From an uncultured Flavobacteriaceae bacterium (GTDB lineage: Bacteria > Bacteroidota > Bacteroidia > Flavobacteriales > Flavobacteriaceae), in the NCBI GenBank assembly GCA_937924845.1, contig CALDUQ010000109.1:1-36733 (forward strand): a stretch of DNA of 36,733 nucleotides, in the 5' to 3' direction. A program made the translations under genes and the position numbers. Positions 25,890-32,882 of the stretch are shown one piece after another (the first letter of the stretch is position 1; each line of letters begins with the position of its first letter). The notes under the pieces are model-generated. The model was given only the letters and a program-made list of their open reading frames with translations. It searched no databases and was not told where the DNA came from.

Positions 25890-26452
25890 AAAAAAAAGAT
25901 TTACGTATAAAGTACAAAGCTTTACGAAAAAATTTAAACACAAATGACTTAGAAAACTTAAGCCTTAAAATTGCAAACACACTATTAACTTTACCAATTT
26001 GGAACCATACATTTTACCACTTATTTTTACCAATTGTTAAGCAAAATGAGGTTAATACCGAATTTATTTTAAATATTCTTTCGGGAAAAGACAAAAATAT
26101 TGTTGTTTCAAAAAGCGATTTTAAAACCAGTAGTTTAAAGCATATTTTATTGATGGATAACACAACAATAACCCTAAATAGCTACGGTATACCTGAGCCT
26201 GTTGACGGCATAGAAATTGCCGTTAATAAAATAGATGTTGTTTTTACACCCCTATTAGCTTTTGATACACAAGGCAATAGAGTTGGCTATGGCAAAGGGT
26301 TTTATGATAAGTTTTTAAGCCAATGTAAGCCCGAAACCATAAAAATAGGATTATCATTTTTTGCAGCTGAAGCTGAAATTTTAGACAGTAACACCAATGA
26401 TGTTTCACTTAACTATTGCGTTACGCCAAATAAAGTTTATAAATTTACTTAA
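25886..26452 (+). CDS. 5-formyltetrahydrofolate cyclo-ligase
   Basis: This enzyme converts 5-formyltetrahydrofolate to 5,10-methenyltetrahydrofolate with ATP. The 188-residue protein shows the family hallmark GNRVGYGKGFYDKFL (130-144), VVFTPLLAFD just before it, and an N-terminal KKKDLRIKYKALRKNL with the basic residues that bind the folate tail. Length is normal. It overlaps the upstream hydrolase gene by 4 bases (ATGA at 25886-25889), ending the meaB-rimK-hydrolase set; a metabolic link to the other three is not evident. Confidence 0.95.
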   Translation: MKKKDLRIKYKALRKNLNTNDLENLSLKIANTLLTLPIWNHTFYHLFLPIVKQNEVNTEFILNILSGKDKNIVVSKSDFKTSSLKHILLMDNTTITLNSYGIPEPVDGIEIAVNKIDVVFTPLLAFDTQGNRVGYGKGFYDKFLSQCKPETIKIGLSFFAAEAEILDSNTNDVSLNYCVTPNKVYKFT

Positions 26453-26485
26453 AACTTAGTTAACCTATAAGTACTGGTTTTTCAT

Positions 26486-26493
26486 TAACTTTG
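26486..26493 (+). promoter_or_regulatory. Candidate -7 box giving a nearly leaderless mRNA
   Basis: TAACTTTG at 26486-26493 matches TAnnTTTG exactly, and the ATG of the cyclase-family gene is only 6 bases beyond it (26500). A start 4-7 bases after the box would leave almost no leader. No TTG lies at the usual -33 distance. Confidence 0.35.
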
Positions 26494-26499
26494 ATTACC

Positions 26500-27249
26500 A
26501 TGAAAGCTACAATCCAACACCAATCAAAAACATATCAAGTTGATTTATCAAAACCTATTGATATTTCGATGGCTTTAAAAAGCAGTAATAAAAATGTTAA
26601 TGCATGGTATGTCAAAAAACCTAAAATTAAACCCATACGGTTAGGCAATTGGATAGGAAAAGTAAAAAAGGGAGCTCCTGTCAATTTTAATTCAATTAAA
26701 TTTAGCCCGCACGCACATGGCACACATACCGAATGTGTTGGTCATATCACCAAAACTTTTCATTCGATAAACGATAATTTAAAGCAATTTTTCTTTGTCA
26801 GTAAACTAATAACAGTTGCTCCCGAATTACAAAATGAAGATTTGGTGATTTCAAAACACCAAATTAAATGTGCCTTAAAAAATACATTGCCCGAGGCTCT
26901 TATTATAAGAACTTTGCCCAATACAACATCAAAAAAATCAAGACACTACTCAAACACTAACCCGCCGTATTTACTTGCAGAAGCTGCAAAATATATGGTT
27001 GAATTAGGCATTAAACACTTATTAATTGATTTACCCAGCATTGATAAAGAAAAAGATGGCGGAAAACTAGCAGCTCATCATGCCTTTTGGAACACCTCAA
27101 AACTAACACGTTATGATGCCACAATTACCGAATTTATATACGTACCAAATACAATCAAAGACGGTAATTATTTGCTAAATTTACAAATCGCACCATTTGA
27201 TAACGATGCCAGCCCCAGTAAGCCCATTTTATATCAATTTGAAAATTAA
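26500..27249 (+). CDS. Cyclase family protein (kynurenine formamidase-like metal hydrolase)
   Basis: A 250-residue protein of the cyclase family (which includes bacterial kynurenine formamidase). The metal-binding motif is HGTHTEC (H73, H76, E78) followed by H82, close to the family's HxGTHxDxPxH, with glutamate in place of the usual aspartate; LLIDLPSIDKEKDGG and AAHHAFW near residues 183-207 supply the later conserved part. ATG at 26500 is chosen over the in-frame TTG at 26491. It follows the cyclo-ligase by 47 bases and its stop overlaps the tail of the minus-strand alkyltransferase-like gene by 4 bases. The substrate is unknown; no tryptophan-pathway gene is nearby. Confidence 0.87.
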   Translation: MKATIQHQSKTYQVDLSKPIDISMALKSSNKNVNAWYVKKPKIKPIRLGNWIGKVKKGAPVNFNSIKFSPHAHGTHTECVGHITKTFHSINDNLKQFFFVSKLITVAPELQNEDLVISKHQIKCALKNTLPEALIIRTLPNTTSKKSRHYSNTNPPYLLAEAAKYMVELGIKHLLIDLPSIDKEKDGGKLAAHHAFWNTSKLTRYDATITEFIYVPNTIKDGNYLLNLQIAPFDNDASPSKPILYQFEN

Positions 27250-27572
27250 TGCAATTCGATAGAAGGGTCCCAATAAATAGTATCTAAATCTTGAATTTGA
27301 TTATTTACAACTACTACGCCTTCATTTTCTAACAATTGCTGCATTAAATTAGTGCCATCAAAATGATGTTTTCCTGTTAATAACCCTTGTTTATTAACCA
27401 CTCTGTGAGCTGGCACATCTTTATTATGCGATGCATTCATAGCATAGCCTACCATCCTAGCGCTTTTGGCAGCACCAAGATATTTAGCAATAGCGCCATA
27501 ATTAGTTACACGACCATGTGGTATTAATTTTGCTACATTATAAACTTTTTCAAAAAACGACAATTCTTCCAT
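27246..27572 (-). CDS. DNA alkyltransferase-like protein (ATL) lacking the acceptor cysteine
   Basis: A 108-residue protein equal to the DNA-binding domain of O6-alkylguanine-DNA alkyltransferase. IPHGRVTNYGAIAKYLG and ARMVGYAMNASH form the helix-turn-helix and arginine-finger region. Where active enzymes have PCHRV, this protein reads P54-A55-H56-R57-V58, so it cannot accept an alkyl group. This is the definition of ATL proteins, which bind O6-alkylguanine and hand the lesion to nucleotide excision repair (established for ATLs in other organisms, including alanine-type members). It is the last gene of a trmB-LysE-ATL run, 10 bases after the LysE gene. Confidence 0.92.
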   Translation of the reverse strand: MEELSFFEKVYNVAKLIPHGRVTNYGAIAKYLGAAKSARMVGYAMNASHNKDVPAHRVVNKQGLLTGKHHFDGTNLMQQLLENEGVVVVNNQIQDLDTIYWDPSIELH

Positions 27573-27582
27573 TAAAAAACAG

Positions 27583-28209
27583 TTATGCTTTTAAAATACT
27601 TATAAATGTAACCAACGCTACTAATAACGTGATACTCCCTATTATATAATTCATGCTTTTTTGAGATGTAAAAGCCTTGTCTTTAATCTTGTCAAAAAAG
27701 AAAATATAAATGTAAAGCATTATAAAAGTTCCTGAAACAGCTCCAGCTACATAAGCCAATATATTAATTTGCTCAAAATTTAACCACTTAAACGATGCTA
27801 ATGTAATTGCCATATACGCTTGATAAGGTATCGGAAATACATTAATAACAGACATAAACATACCTAAAAAAAAACGGCTTTTTTTACTCCGAACATTCGT
27901 CGCAATTTCTGAGCTAGAATTTGCCTTAGCAATACATAAAAAATAAATACTTATTAGTACAAATAACACCAATGCCACTTGCTTTAAAATCCCAACAATA
28001 TCAGGCCGCTGACTTAAAAATCTGGCAAACAACAACCCAATATAAGTTTGAATTGCAACAACAACACATACACCTAATGAAAATACAATACCCCTTACAT
28101 GCCCCTCTTTTAAGCTTATTTTAGCTGCAGATATATTTAACAATCCTGGCGGAATTACACCTACTAACGCTATTATTAAACCTAAAATAAATATGATTGA
28201 TATATTCAA
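27583..28209 (-). CDS. LysE family translocator
   Basis: A 208-residue membrane protein with about six hydrophobic segments and the LysE-type N-terminal motif VIPPGLLNISAAKISLKEG (about 18-36), typical of amino-acid exporters. The start is the TTG at 28209, whose last two bases join the TGA stop of trmB (28208-28206) for a 4-base overlap; the segment after it is needed for the first membrane helix. The exported compound is unknown. It lies between trmB and the ATL gene. Confidence 0.88.
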   Translation of the reverse strand: MNISIIFILGLIIALVGVIPPGLLNISAAKISLKEGHVRGIVFSLGVCVVVAIQTYIGLLFARFLSQRPDIVGILKQVALVLFVLISIYFLCIAKANSSSEIATNVRSKKSRFFLGMFMSVINVFPIPYQAYMAITLASFKWLNFEQINILAYVAGAVSGTFIMLYIYIFFFDKIKDKAFTSQKSMNYIIGSITLLVALVTFISILKA

Positions 28210-28886
28210 TTGTCTTTAATTTGAAATTTAATATAAGTTATTGGTTTATTTACTTCTAAGTATTGATTTTCATAAAACGTTTGCACTTGCGTAACCTCAT
28301 CAGGGCTACCCTCTTGCTTATACACATCATTATTAGCATACAATACGTTATGACCTGCGCCATGCAAAAGCCCAAGCGTATAACCGTGCATAAATTCACT
28401 ATCGGTTTTTAAATTTATTGTCCCTCCAGGTTTTAAAATATTTTTATAACGCTTTAAAAATGTAGCGTTTGTCATTCTATGTTTAGTACGCTTGTATTTA
28501 ATTTGGGGATCAGGAAATGTAATCCAAATTTCATCAACTTCATTTTGTGCAAACACATACTCTACTAGCTCTATTTGCGTGCGTATAAATGCTACATTTT
28601 GCATTTTATCTTCAATAGCCGTTTTTGCACCTCTCCAAAAACGTGCACCTTTAATATCGATACCAATAAAATTTTTGTTTGGATATTTTTTTGCTAAAGC
28701 GACAGAATACTCTCCTTTACCACAGCCTAACTCGAGCACTATAGGGTTGTTGTTTTTAAAAAAATTGGTATTCCAATTGCCTTTTAACGGATAGGTTTTA
28801 TCTACTAAATCGGACCTACTAGGTTGAAATACATTATCAAATGTATCATTTTCTCTAAAACGCTTTAATTTATTTTTACTTCCCAC
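28206..28886 (-). CDS. trmB: tRNA (guanine-N7-)-methyltransferase
   Basis: TrmB makes m7G46 in the variable loop of tRNAs. The 226-residue protein has SAM-binding LELGCGKGEY (51-60), FIGIDIKG, and the family motif ITFPDPQIKYKRTKHRM, with the expected C-terminal part. It starts at GTG (28886): an in-frame TAA sits directly upstream, and MGSKNKLKRF is the usual beginning in this phylum. It is followed by LysE and the ATL gene. A promoter box TAATTTTG lies at 28917-28910, just after the histidine-kinase stop. Confidence 0.96.
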   Translation of the reverse strand: MGSKNKLKRFRENDTFDNVFQPSRSDLVDKTYPLKGNWNTNFFKNNNPIVLELGCGKGEYSVALAKKYPNKNFIGIDIKGARFWRGAKTAIEDKMQNVAFIRTQIELVEYVFAQNEVDEIWITFPDPQIKYKRTKHRMTNATFLKRYKNILKPGGTINLKTDSEFMHGYTLGLLHGAGHNVLYANNDVYKQEGSPDEVTQVQTFYENQYLEVNKPITYIKFQIKDN

Positions 28887-28909
28887 TTATTTCATAATGT
28901 TTATTACTG

Positions 28910-28917
28910 CAAAATTA
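28910..28917 (-). promoter_or_regulatory. Candidate -7 box for trmB-LysE-ATL
   Basis: TAATTTTG on the minus strand (28917-28910) matches TAnnTTTG and lies 24 bases before the GTG start of trmB, in the 37-base gap after the histidine-kinase gene. No -33 TTG was seen. Confidence 0.35.
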
Positions 28918-28923
28918 TAAAAT

Positions 28924-29985
28924 CTAATTGCCATTATTAACTTTTTCTAGTGTAAACGAAAATTCACTACCAACTCCTATTTGACTCTCAACATAAATGC
29001 GCTCTTGATGGGCCTCAACAATATGTTTTACTATAGCCAAACCAAGTCCTGAGCCGCCTTCTTTACGCGAGCCACTTTTATCTACTCTATAAAATCGCTC
29101 AAACAACCGCAATAAATGCGAGTTTTCTATACCTTCACCATTATCAGTTACTCTTACAATAATTTTATTTTTAATTAAATTTTCGACACTAATCTCTGTG
29201 GTTCCGTTAAAATCACCATATTTAATTGAGTTAACTATTAAGTTAGTTAACACTTGCTGAATGCGCTCTTTATCAGCATTTACATAAATTGGTGTAATGT
29301 AATTTCTGTCAAAAATTAAGCTTATTTGTTTTTTTGAGGCTTTAATTTCTAAAAGCTCAAACGTGCTTTTAATAAGCTCAATAATATCAAACGGTTCAAT
29401 TTCCAAACTTAAATCACCAACCTCAAGTTTGGTAATCATATCTAAATCTTTAATAATATAGGTTAGCCGTTCAATGCCTTTATCGGCGCGCTTGAGGTAT
29501 TTTTCAAGTATTTGTGCATTATTTAATCCACCATCTAATAATGTTGAAATATAACCTTGTATGGTAAATAGAGGAGTTTTTAATTCGTGAGACACATTAC
29601 CTAAAAATTCACGTCGGTATTGTTCTCTAATTTTTAATTCTTCTATTTCCAATTTTTTTCCTCTAGCATATTTATCAATTTCTTGAGTAAGTGTCATCAT
29701 ATCGGTAGTAACACTTTTTTCGTTTAATGTTGTACTTTCTAAAATTGTTAAATCGTCATATATTTTTTTTACCCGCTGATAAATAAAATGTTCTACGCGA
29801 TGTTGAATTATGATAAAAGAAACAAAAAAAACAATTACTCCAAATACAGGCAACCACAGGTAATGATTAAAAGCCTTTGATACGTACAAAAAAACACCCA
29901 TTAAGAGTGTTATTATTACTGCTATTGGCAATGCTGATTTTACTGCAAATTTATACGATTTTTTAAGCTTTTTACTTTTAAGCAT
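28924..29985 (-). CDS. Sensor histidine kinase, PhoR-like
   Basis: A 353-residue membrane histidine kinase with two membrane segments (about 17-36 and 44-62) and almost no periplasmic loop between them, a short linker, then the HisKA domain with the phospho-accepting H133 in FLGNVSHELKTPL, and the HATPase domain with N-box LTNLIVNSIKYG, G1 DNGEGI and G2 GSGLGLAIVKH. It lies 25 bases after the response-regulator gene. The near absence of an outside loop suggests sensing in the membrane or through a partner, as with PhoR-type kinases, which get their signal from the Pst transporter. No pst or phoU gene is in the window, so a phosphate role is only suggested. Confidence 0.94.
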   Translation of the reverse strand: MLKSKKLKKSYKFAVKSALPIAVIITLLMGVFLYVSKAFNHYLWLPVFGVIVFFVSFIIIQHRVEHFIYQRVKKIYDDLTILESTTLNEKSVTTDMMTLTQEIDKYARGKKLEIEELKIREQYRREFLGNVSHELKTPLFTIQGYISTLLDGGLNNAQILEKYLKRADKGIERLTYIIKDLDMITKLEVGDLSLEIEPFDIIELIKSTFELLEIKASKKQISLIFDRNYITPIYVNADKERIQQVLTNLIVNSIKYGDFNGTTEISVENLIKNKIIVRVTDNGEGIENSHLLRLFERFYRVDKSGSRKEGGSGLGLAIVKHIVEAHQERIYVESQIGVGSEFSFTLEKVNNGN

Positions 29986-30010
29986 GTGTACTGTAGCTTT
30001 TTATAAAAAA

Positions 30011-30703
30011 TTAATGAATAAATTTATAACCAACACCTTTTACGGTTTTAAATAACTCATCTCCAAGTTTTTCTCGTAATTTTCTTATATGCACATCAAT
30101 TGTACGACCTCCCACAATAACTTCATTCCCCCAAACACGGTCTAAAATTTCATCACGCTTAAATACTTTACCAGGCTTTGAGGTTAATAATGAAAGTAAC
30201 TCAAACTCCTTTCTTGGTAAAATTAATTCATTGCCTTTTAATACAACCTTATACTCATCTCTATTAATAACTAAGTTACCTATTTTAAGAATGTTTTCGT
30301 TAGCATTATCCTCTTTATTTACACGCCTTAATAAGGCTTTAACTTTACTTACAAGTACTTTAGGTTTTATAGGTTTTGTGATATAATCATCGGCACCAGC
30401 CTCAAAACCCGCTACCTGCGAATAATCTTCGCCTCGTGCTGTTAAAAACGTAATTAAAACATGCTCTAAACTTGGTGTTTTTCGTATTTGCTCACAGGCT
30501 TCAATCCCATCCATTTCTGGCATCATTACATCCAAAATTATTAAATCTGGATTTTCTTTTTTAGCTAAACTAACGCCTTTAGCGCCATTATCGGCTGTAA
30601 TAACATTATAGCCTTGCGCTGACAAATTATAGCCTACAATTTCTAAAATATCAGGTTCATCATCAACAAGTAAAATTTTTATTTTTTGAGCTTCCATAGG
30701 CAT
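30011..30703 (-). CDS. Response regulator, OmpR/PhoB family
   Basis: A 230-residue two-domain regulator: a receiver domain (about 7-122) with the acidic pair D14-D15, phospho-acceptor D58 in LIILDVMMPEMDG, T and K at the switch sites, and a winged-helix DNA-binding domain (about 133-229; EILDRVWGNEVIVGGRTIDVHIRKLREKLG). The recognition part reads very like PhoB. It is the first gene of the pair, 25 bases ahead of the kinase. Met1 is at 30703; Met3 (30697) is an alternative start. An 11-base-phased direct repeat upstream (30775-30792) could be its own binding site. Confidence 0.94.
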   Translation of the reverse strand: MPMEAQKIKILLVDDEPDILEIVGYNLSAQGYNVITADNGAKGVSLAKKENPDLIILDVMMPEMDGIEACEQIRKTPSLEHVLITFLTARGEDYSQVAGFEAGADDYITKPIKPKVLVSKVKALLRRVNKEDNANENILKIGNLVINRDEYKVVLKGNELILPRKEFELLSLLTSKPGKVFKRDEILDRVWGNEVIVGGRTIDVHIRKLREKLGDELFKTVKGVGYKFIH

Positions 30704-30774
30704 AAAAAAAACAATGTTTTATAGTGTAGTAAAGATACTATTATAATTTATTTAGTGATATTTATCAAAAAACA

Positions 30775-30792
30775 TAACTTAAAGTTAACTTA
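30775..30792. promoter_or_regulatory. 11-bp-phased direct repeat upstream of the PhoB-like regulator (Pho-box-like layout)
   Basis: TAACTTA at 30775-30781 is repeated exactly at 30786-30792 with spacer AAGT, a 7-4-7 arrangement. PhoB/OmpR-type dimers bind tandem half-sites with this 11-base period. It is 72-89 bases upstream of the regulator's start codon and about 80 bases upstream of the divergent promoter box at 30872-30879. The half-site differs from the enterobacterial CTGTCAT, so it is an assignment by geometry. Confidence 0.4.
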
Positions 30793-30871
30793 CAGGGATA
30801 AAAAACTCCATTAAAACCCCCATTTTTTAGTAGTTTAGCAGGTTTTTGGCATTCTATTTGCAGTATATTTA

Positions 30872-30879
30872 TATATTTG
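30872..30879 (+). promoter_or_regulatory. Candidate -7 box for the CTD-only T9SS gene
   Basis: TATATTTG at 30872-30879 fits TAnnTTTG exactly, with TTTG at 30845-30848 as a possible -33 element at the long end of spacing (23 bases). It lies about 34 bases before the ATG at 30914. Confidence 0.45.
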
Positions 30880-30913
30880 TGGTACCTCAAATTTAATTTA
30901 TAAACATTTGCTT

Positions 30914-31252
30914 ATGAAAAAAAGCTACTCTTTAAAGTTTTTATTTTTTGTTTTACTTGTATTTGGAAGCCTTCAATATATTGGTGCGCAAGAATTAAAT
31001 TCAACAAAAAAATCGACCAAAATAGAAGGTCTAACCATTTATCCTAACCCTGTTACTCAAGGTAAGGTGTATATTACTACTGCTTTAAACCTCACCAAAG
31101 AGGTTGAGATTATTGATGCTCTTGGCAAACGTGTAATAGCTACAAAACTTAGAGACAAAGCTCTTGATTTATCAGGATTAAAATCAGGTTTTTATATTAT
31201 TAAAGTTAAAGAAGGTAACTTTAACTCTATACGACGATTAGTCATTAAATAA
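30914..31252 (+). CDS. Mini-protein made of a signal peptide and a type IX sorting domain
   Basis: A 112-residue protein from ATG 30914 (a TTG two codons upstream is also open). Signal peptide 1-25 ends at IGA-QE; a spacer of about 12 polar residues follows; then residues 38-112 are a type A C-terminal sorting domain: IEGLTIYPNP (38-46), VEIIDALGKRVIATKL and LSGLKSGFYIIKVKEG, ending RRLVIK. Such domains route proteins through the type IX secretion system to the cell surface, normally behind a large passenger. Here nothing is left for a passenger. It has its own promoter box and a strong terminator, so it is an independent transcript. Function is unknown. Confidence 0.88.
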   Translation: MKKSYSLKFLFFVLLVFGSLQYIGAQELNSTKKSTKIEGLTIYPNPVTQGKVYITTALNLTKEVEIIDALGKRVIATKLRDKALDLSGLKSGFYIIKVKEGNFNSIRRLVIK

Positions 31253-31277
31253 CAATATTAATATCTTTTTATATTAG

Positions 31278-31306
31278 GCGTTTGCAAATTTGCAAACGCT
31301 TTTTTT
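31278..31306 (+). terminator. Intrinsic terminator after the CTD-only gene
   Basis: GCGTTTGCAAA (31278-31288) and TTTGCAAACGC (31289-31299) form a perfect 22-base palindrome followed by seven T (31300-31306), starting 26 bases past the stop codon. Confidence 0.9.
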
Positions 31307-31308
31307 GT

Positions 31309-31316
31309 TATTTTTG
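31309..31316 (+). promoter_or_regulatory. Candidate -7 box directly before the LuxE-like gene
   Basis: TATTTTTG at 31309-31316 matches TAnnTTTG and begins two bases after the terminator's T-tract; TTTG inside the terminator stem (31289-31292) is 16 bases upstream. The ATG at 31325 is only 8 bases past the box, implying a very short leader. Confidence 0.35.
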
Positions 31317-31324
31317 AAGCCTTA

Positions 31325-32308
31325 ATGGAAACAAAATATAATCACATTTTTAATATCACTAACGATAAGGCATTTACTACAATTGCATTAAACGTTTTTA
31401 ATCAACAATTTAAAAACAATAAAACGTATAGATCATTTTGCGACTTAATAAATGTGCACCCCAGTGATGTTAAAACGCTTATCGATATTCCGTTTTTACC
31501 TATTCAGTTTTTTAAATCTAGGCAAGTTTTAAGTACTTCAAGCCCTGTTGAAACTGTTTTTACTAGTTCGGGTACTACAGGTACTCAAACCAGTAAACAC
31601 TTTGTTACCGATTTATCTATTTATGAAACTAGTTTTAATAAGGCATTCAATCACTTTTATGGCGACATCACCAATTACACTGTTTTAGCACTACTCCCGT
31701 CATATTTAGAGCGTAAAGGCTCATCATTAATATACATGACCGAAGCGCTTATAAAGGCATCTAAAAAACCTAAAAGTGGGTTTTACCTCAACAATTTAGA
31801 CGATTTAACCAAAACGCTGCTGCAGCTTGAAAAACAAAATAGTAAAATTTTATTAATAGGTGTATCGTTTGCACTTTTAGACCTAATTGAGCATACAACC
31901 TTTACGCTTAAAAACACTATAGTTATGGAAACTGGTGGCATGAAAGGTAAACGAAAAGAATTAACACGTCCCGAATTACATGAAAAATTAATGAAAGGCT
32001 TTGGAGTTAATAAAATTCATAGTGAATACGGCATGACCGAACTTTTGTCACAAGCTTACTCACAAGGTCAAGGTGTTTTTAAATGTCCGCCATGGATGAA
32101 AGTGCTTACTAGAGCTGTTAATGACCCCTTAAAAACAACACTACACTCAAAAACTGGAGGATTAAATATTATTGATTTAGCCAACGTTAACTCTTGTGCT
32201 TTTATAGCCACTCAAGATTTAGGCAAAACATTTGCTAATACTACTTTTGAGGTTATTGGGCGTTTTGATAACTCAGATATTAGAGGCTGCAACTTAATGA
32301 GCTTATAA
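31325..32308 (+). CDS. LuxE/PaaK-like acyl-protein synthetase (adenylate-forming enzyme)
   Basis: A 327-residue protein of the LuxE (acyl-protein synthetase) branch of adenylate-forming enzymes. Seen: FTSSGTTGTQTSKH, the Ser/Thr/Gly-rich ATP loop (about 79-92); METGGMKGKRKELTR; and HSEYGMTELLSQAYS, the family's YGxTE motif, followed by VLTRAVNDPL. Luminescence LuxE partners are absent here, so it probably activates a carboxylic acid, perhaps a fatty acid, for another pathway. The gene is alone between a terminator and a YHS-domain gene. In Flavobacteriaceae such proteins are simply annotated 'acyl transferase'. Family is secure; substrate unknown. Confidence 0.87.
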   Translation: METKYNHIFNITNDKAFTTIALNVFNQQFKNNKTYRSFCDLINVHPSDVKTLIDIPFLPIQFFKSRQVLSTSSPVETVFTSSGTTGTQTSKHFVTDLSIYETSFNKAFNHFYGDITNYTVLALLPSYLERKGSSLIYMTEALIKASKKPKSGFYLNNLDDLTKTLLQLEKQNSKILLIGVSFALLDLIEHTTFTLKNTIVMETGGMKGKRKELTRPELHEKLMKGFGVNKIHSEYGMTELLSQAYSQGQGVFKCPPWMKVLTRAVNDPLKTTLHSKTGGLNIIDLANVNSCAFIATQDLGKTFANTTFEVIGRFDNSDIRGCNLMSL

Positions 32309-32372
32309 TTGCTTAAAAAAAACGTGTTAGGTCACTTACTAAAAAACGACTAATCTTAAAATTACAAAAAAA

Positions 32373-32810
32373 ATGAGATTAGCTATTATACTATCAATTT
32401 TAAGTTTTACATCAATATCAGCACAAAACACTGCTTATAATTTAAAAAAAGGATTTGTTGCACAAGGATATGATGTTGTTGAATATTTTAACGAAAATAG
32501 TACTGAAGGCAACTCAAATTTTCAGACCACTTACGACGGCGCGAAATATAAATTTATTTCTGAAAGTAACTTAAATATGTTTAAGGCCAATCCTAAAAAA
32601 TACATACCTCAATACGGTGGTTATTGCGCTTATGCAGTTGCTATTAATTCACAAAAAGTAAGTATTAACCCAAAAAACTTTGAAATACGAGATGGCAAAC
32701 TTTATTTGTTTTACAACTCATGGGGAAATAACACTTTAGAAAAATGGGAAAAAGAAAATCCTGAGCAACTTGTACAAAAGGCTAATAAAAACTGGGAGGT
32801 TATTAAATAG
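32373..32810 (+). CDS. Secreted YHS-domain protein
   Basis: A 145-residue protein with a signal peptide (1-18, ending TSISA-QN) and a YHS domain: VAQGYDVVEYFNENS, TTYDGAKYKFISESNLNMFKANPKKYIPQYGGYCAYAV. The pattern matches the family-specific YHS form whose members bind metals or haem in some cases, but function is not settled. It lies 64 bases past the LuxE-like gene and ends at a strong bidirectional terminator. No promoter box was seen in the gap, so it may be co-transcribed with the preceding gene. Confidence 0.9.
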   Translation: MRLAIILSILSFTSISAQNTAYNLKKGFVAQGYDVVEYFNENSTEGNSNFQTTYDGAKYKFISESNLNMFKANPKKYIPQYGGYCAYAVAINSQKVSINPKNFEIRDGKLYLFYNSWGNNTLEKWEKENPEQLVQKANKNWEVIK

Positions 32811-32840
32811 TTATTTGTTTTAGTTTAGTTAGTTTATTTA

Positions 32841-32882
32841 TTCAGCCCTTGTAAGCCTTTGCTTACAAGGGCTGAATTTTTT
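32841..32882 (+). terminator. Strong terminator between convergent genes (YHS protein and tyrS)
   Basis: TTCAGCCCTTGTAAGC (32841-32856) pairs without mismatch with GCTTACAAGGGCTGAA (32861-32876) around CTTT, a 16-base-pair stem followed by six T. The tyrS stop codon is at its right edge (32881-32883). On the minus strand the stem is followed by TAAATAAA, so it may also serve tyrS, less well. Confidence 0.92.

Noticed and set aside
30908-30913. TTG start two codons before the ATG of the CTD-only gene
   Set aside because: The ATG at 30914 begins a normal MKKSYS signal peptide, so the extra codons add nothing.
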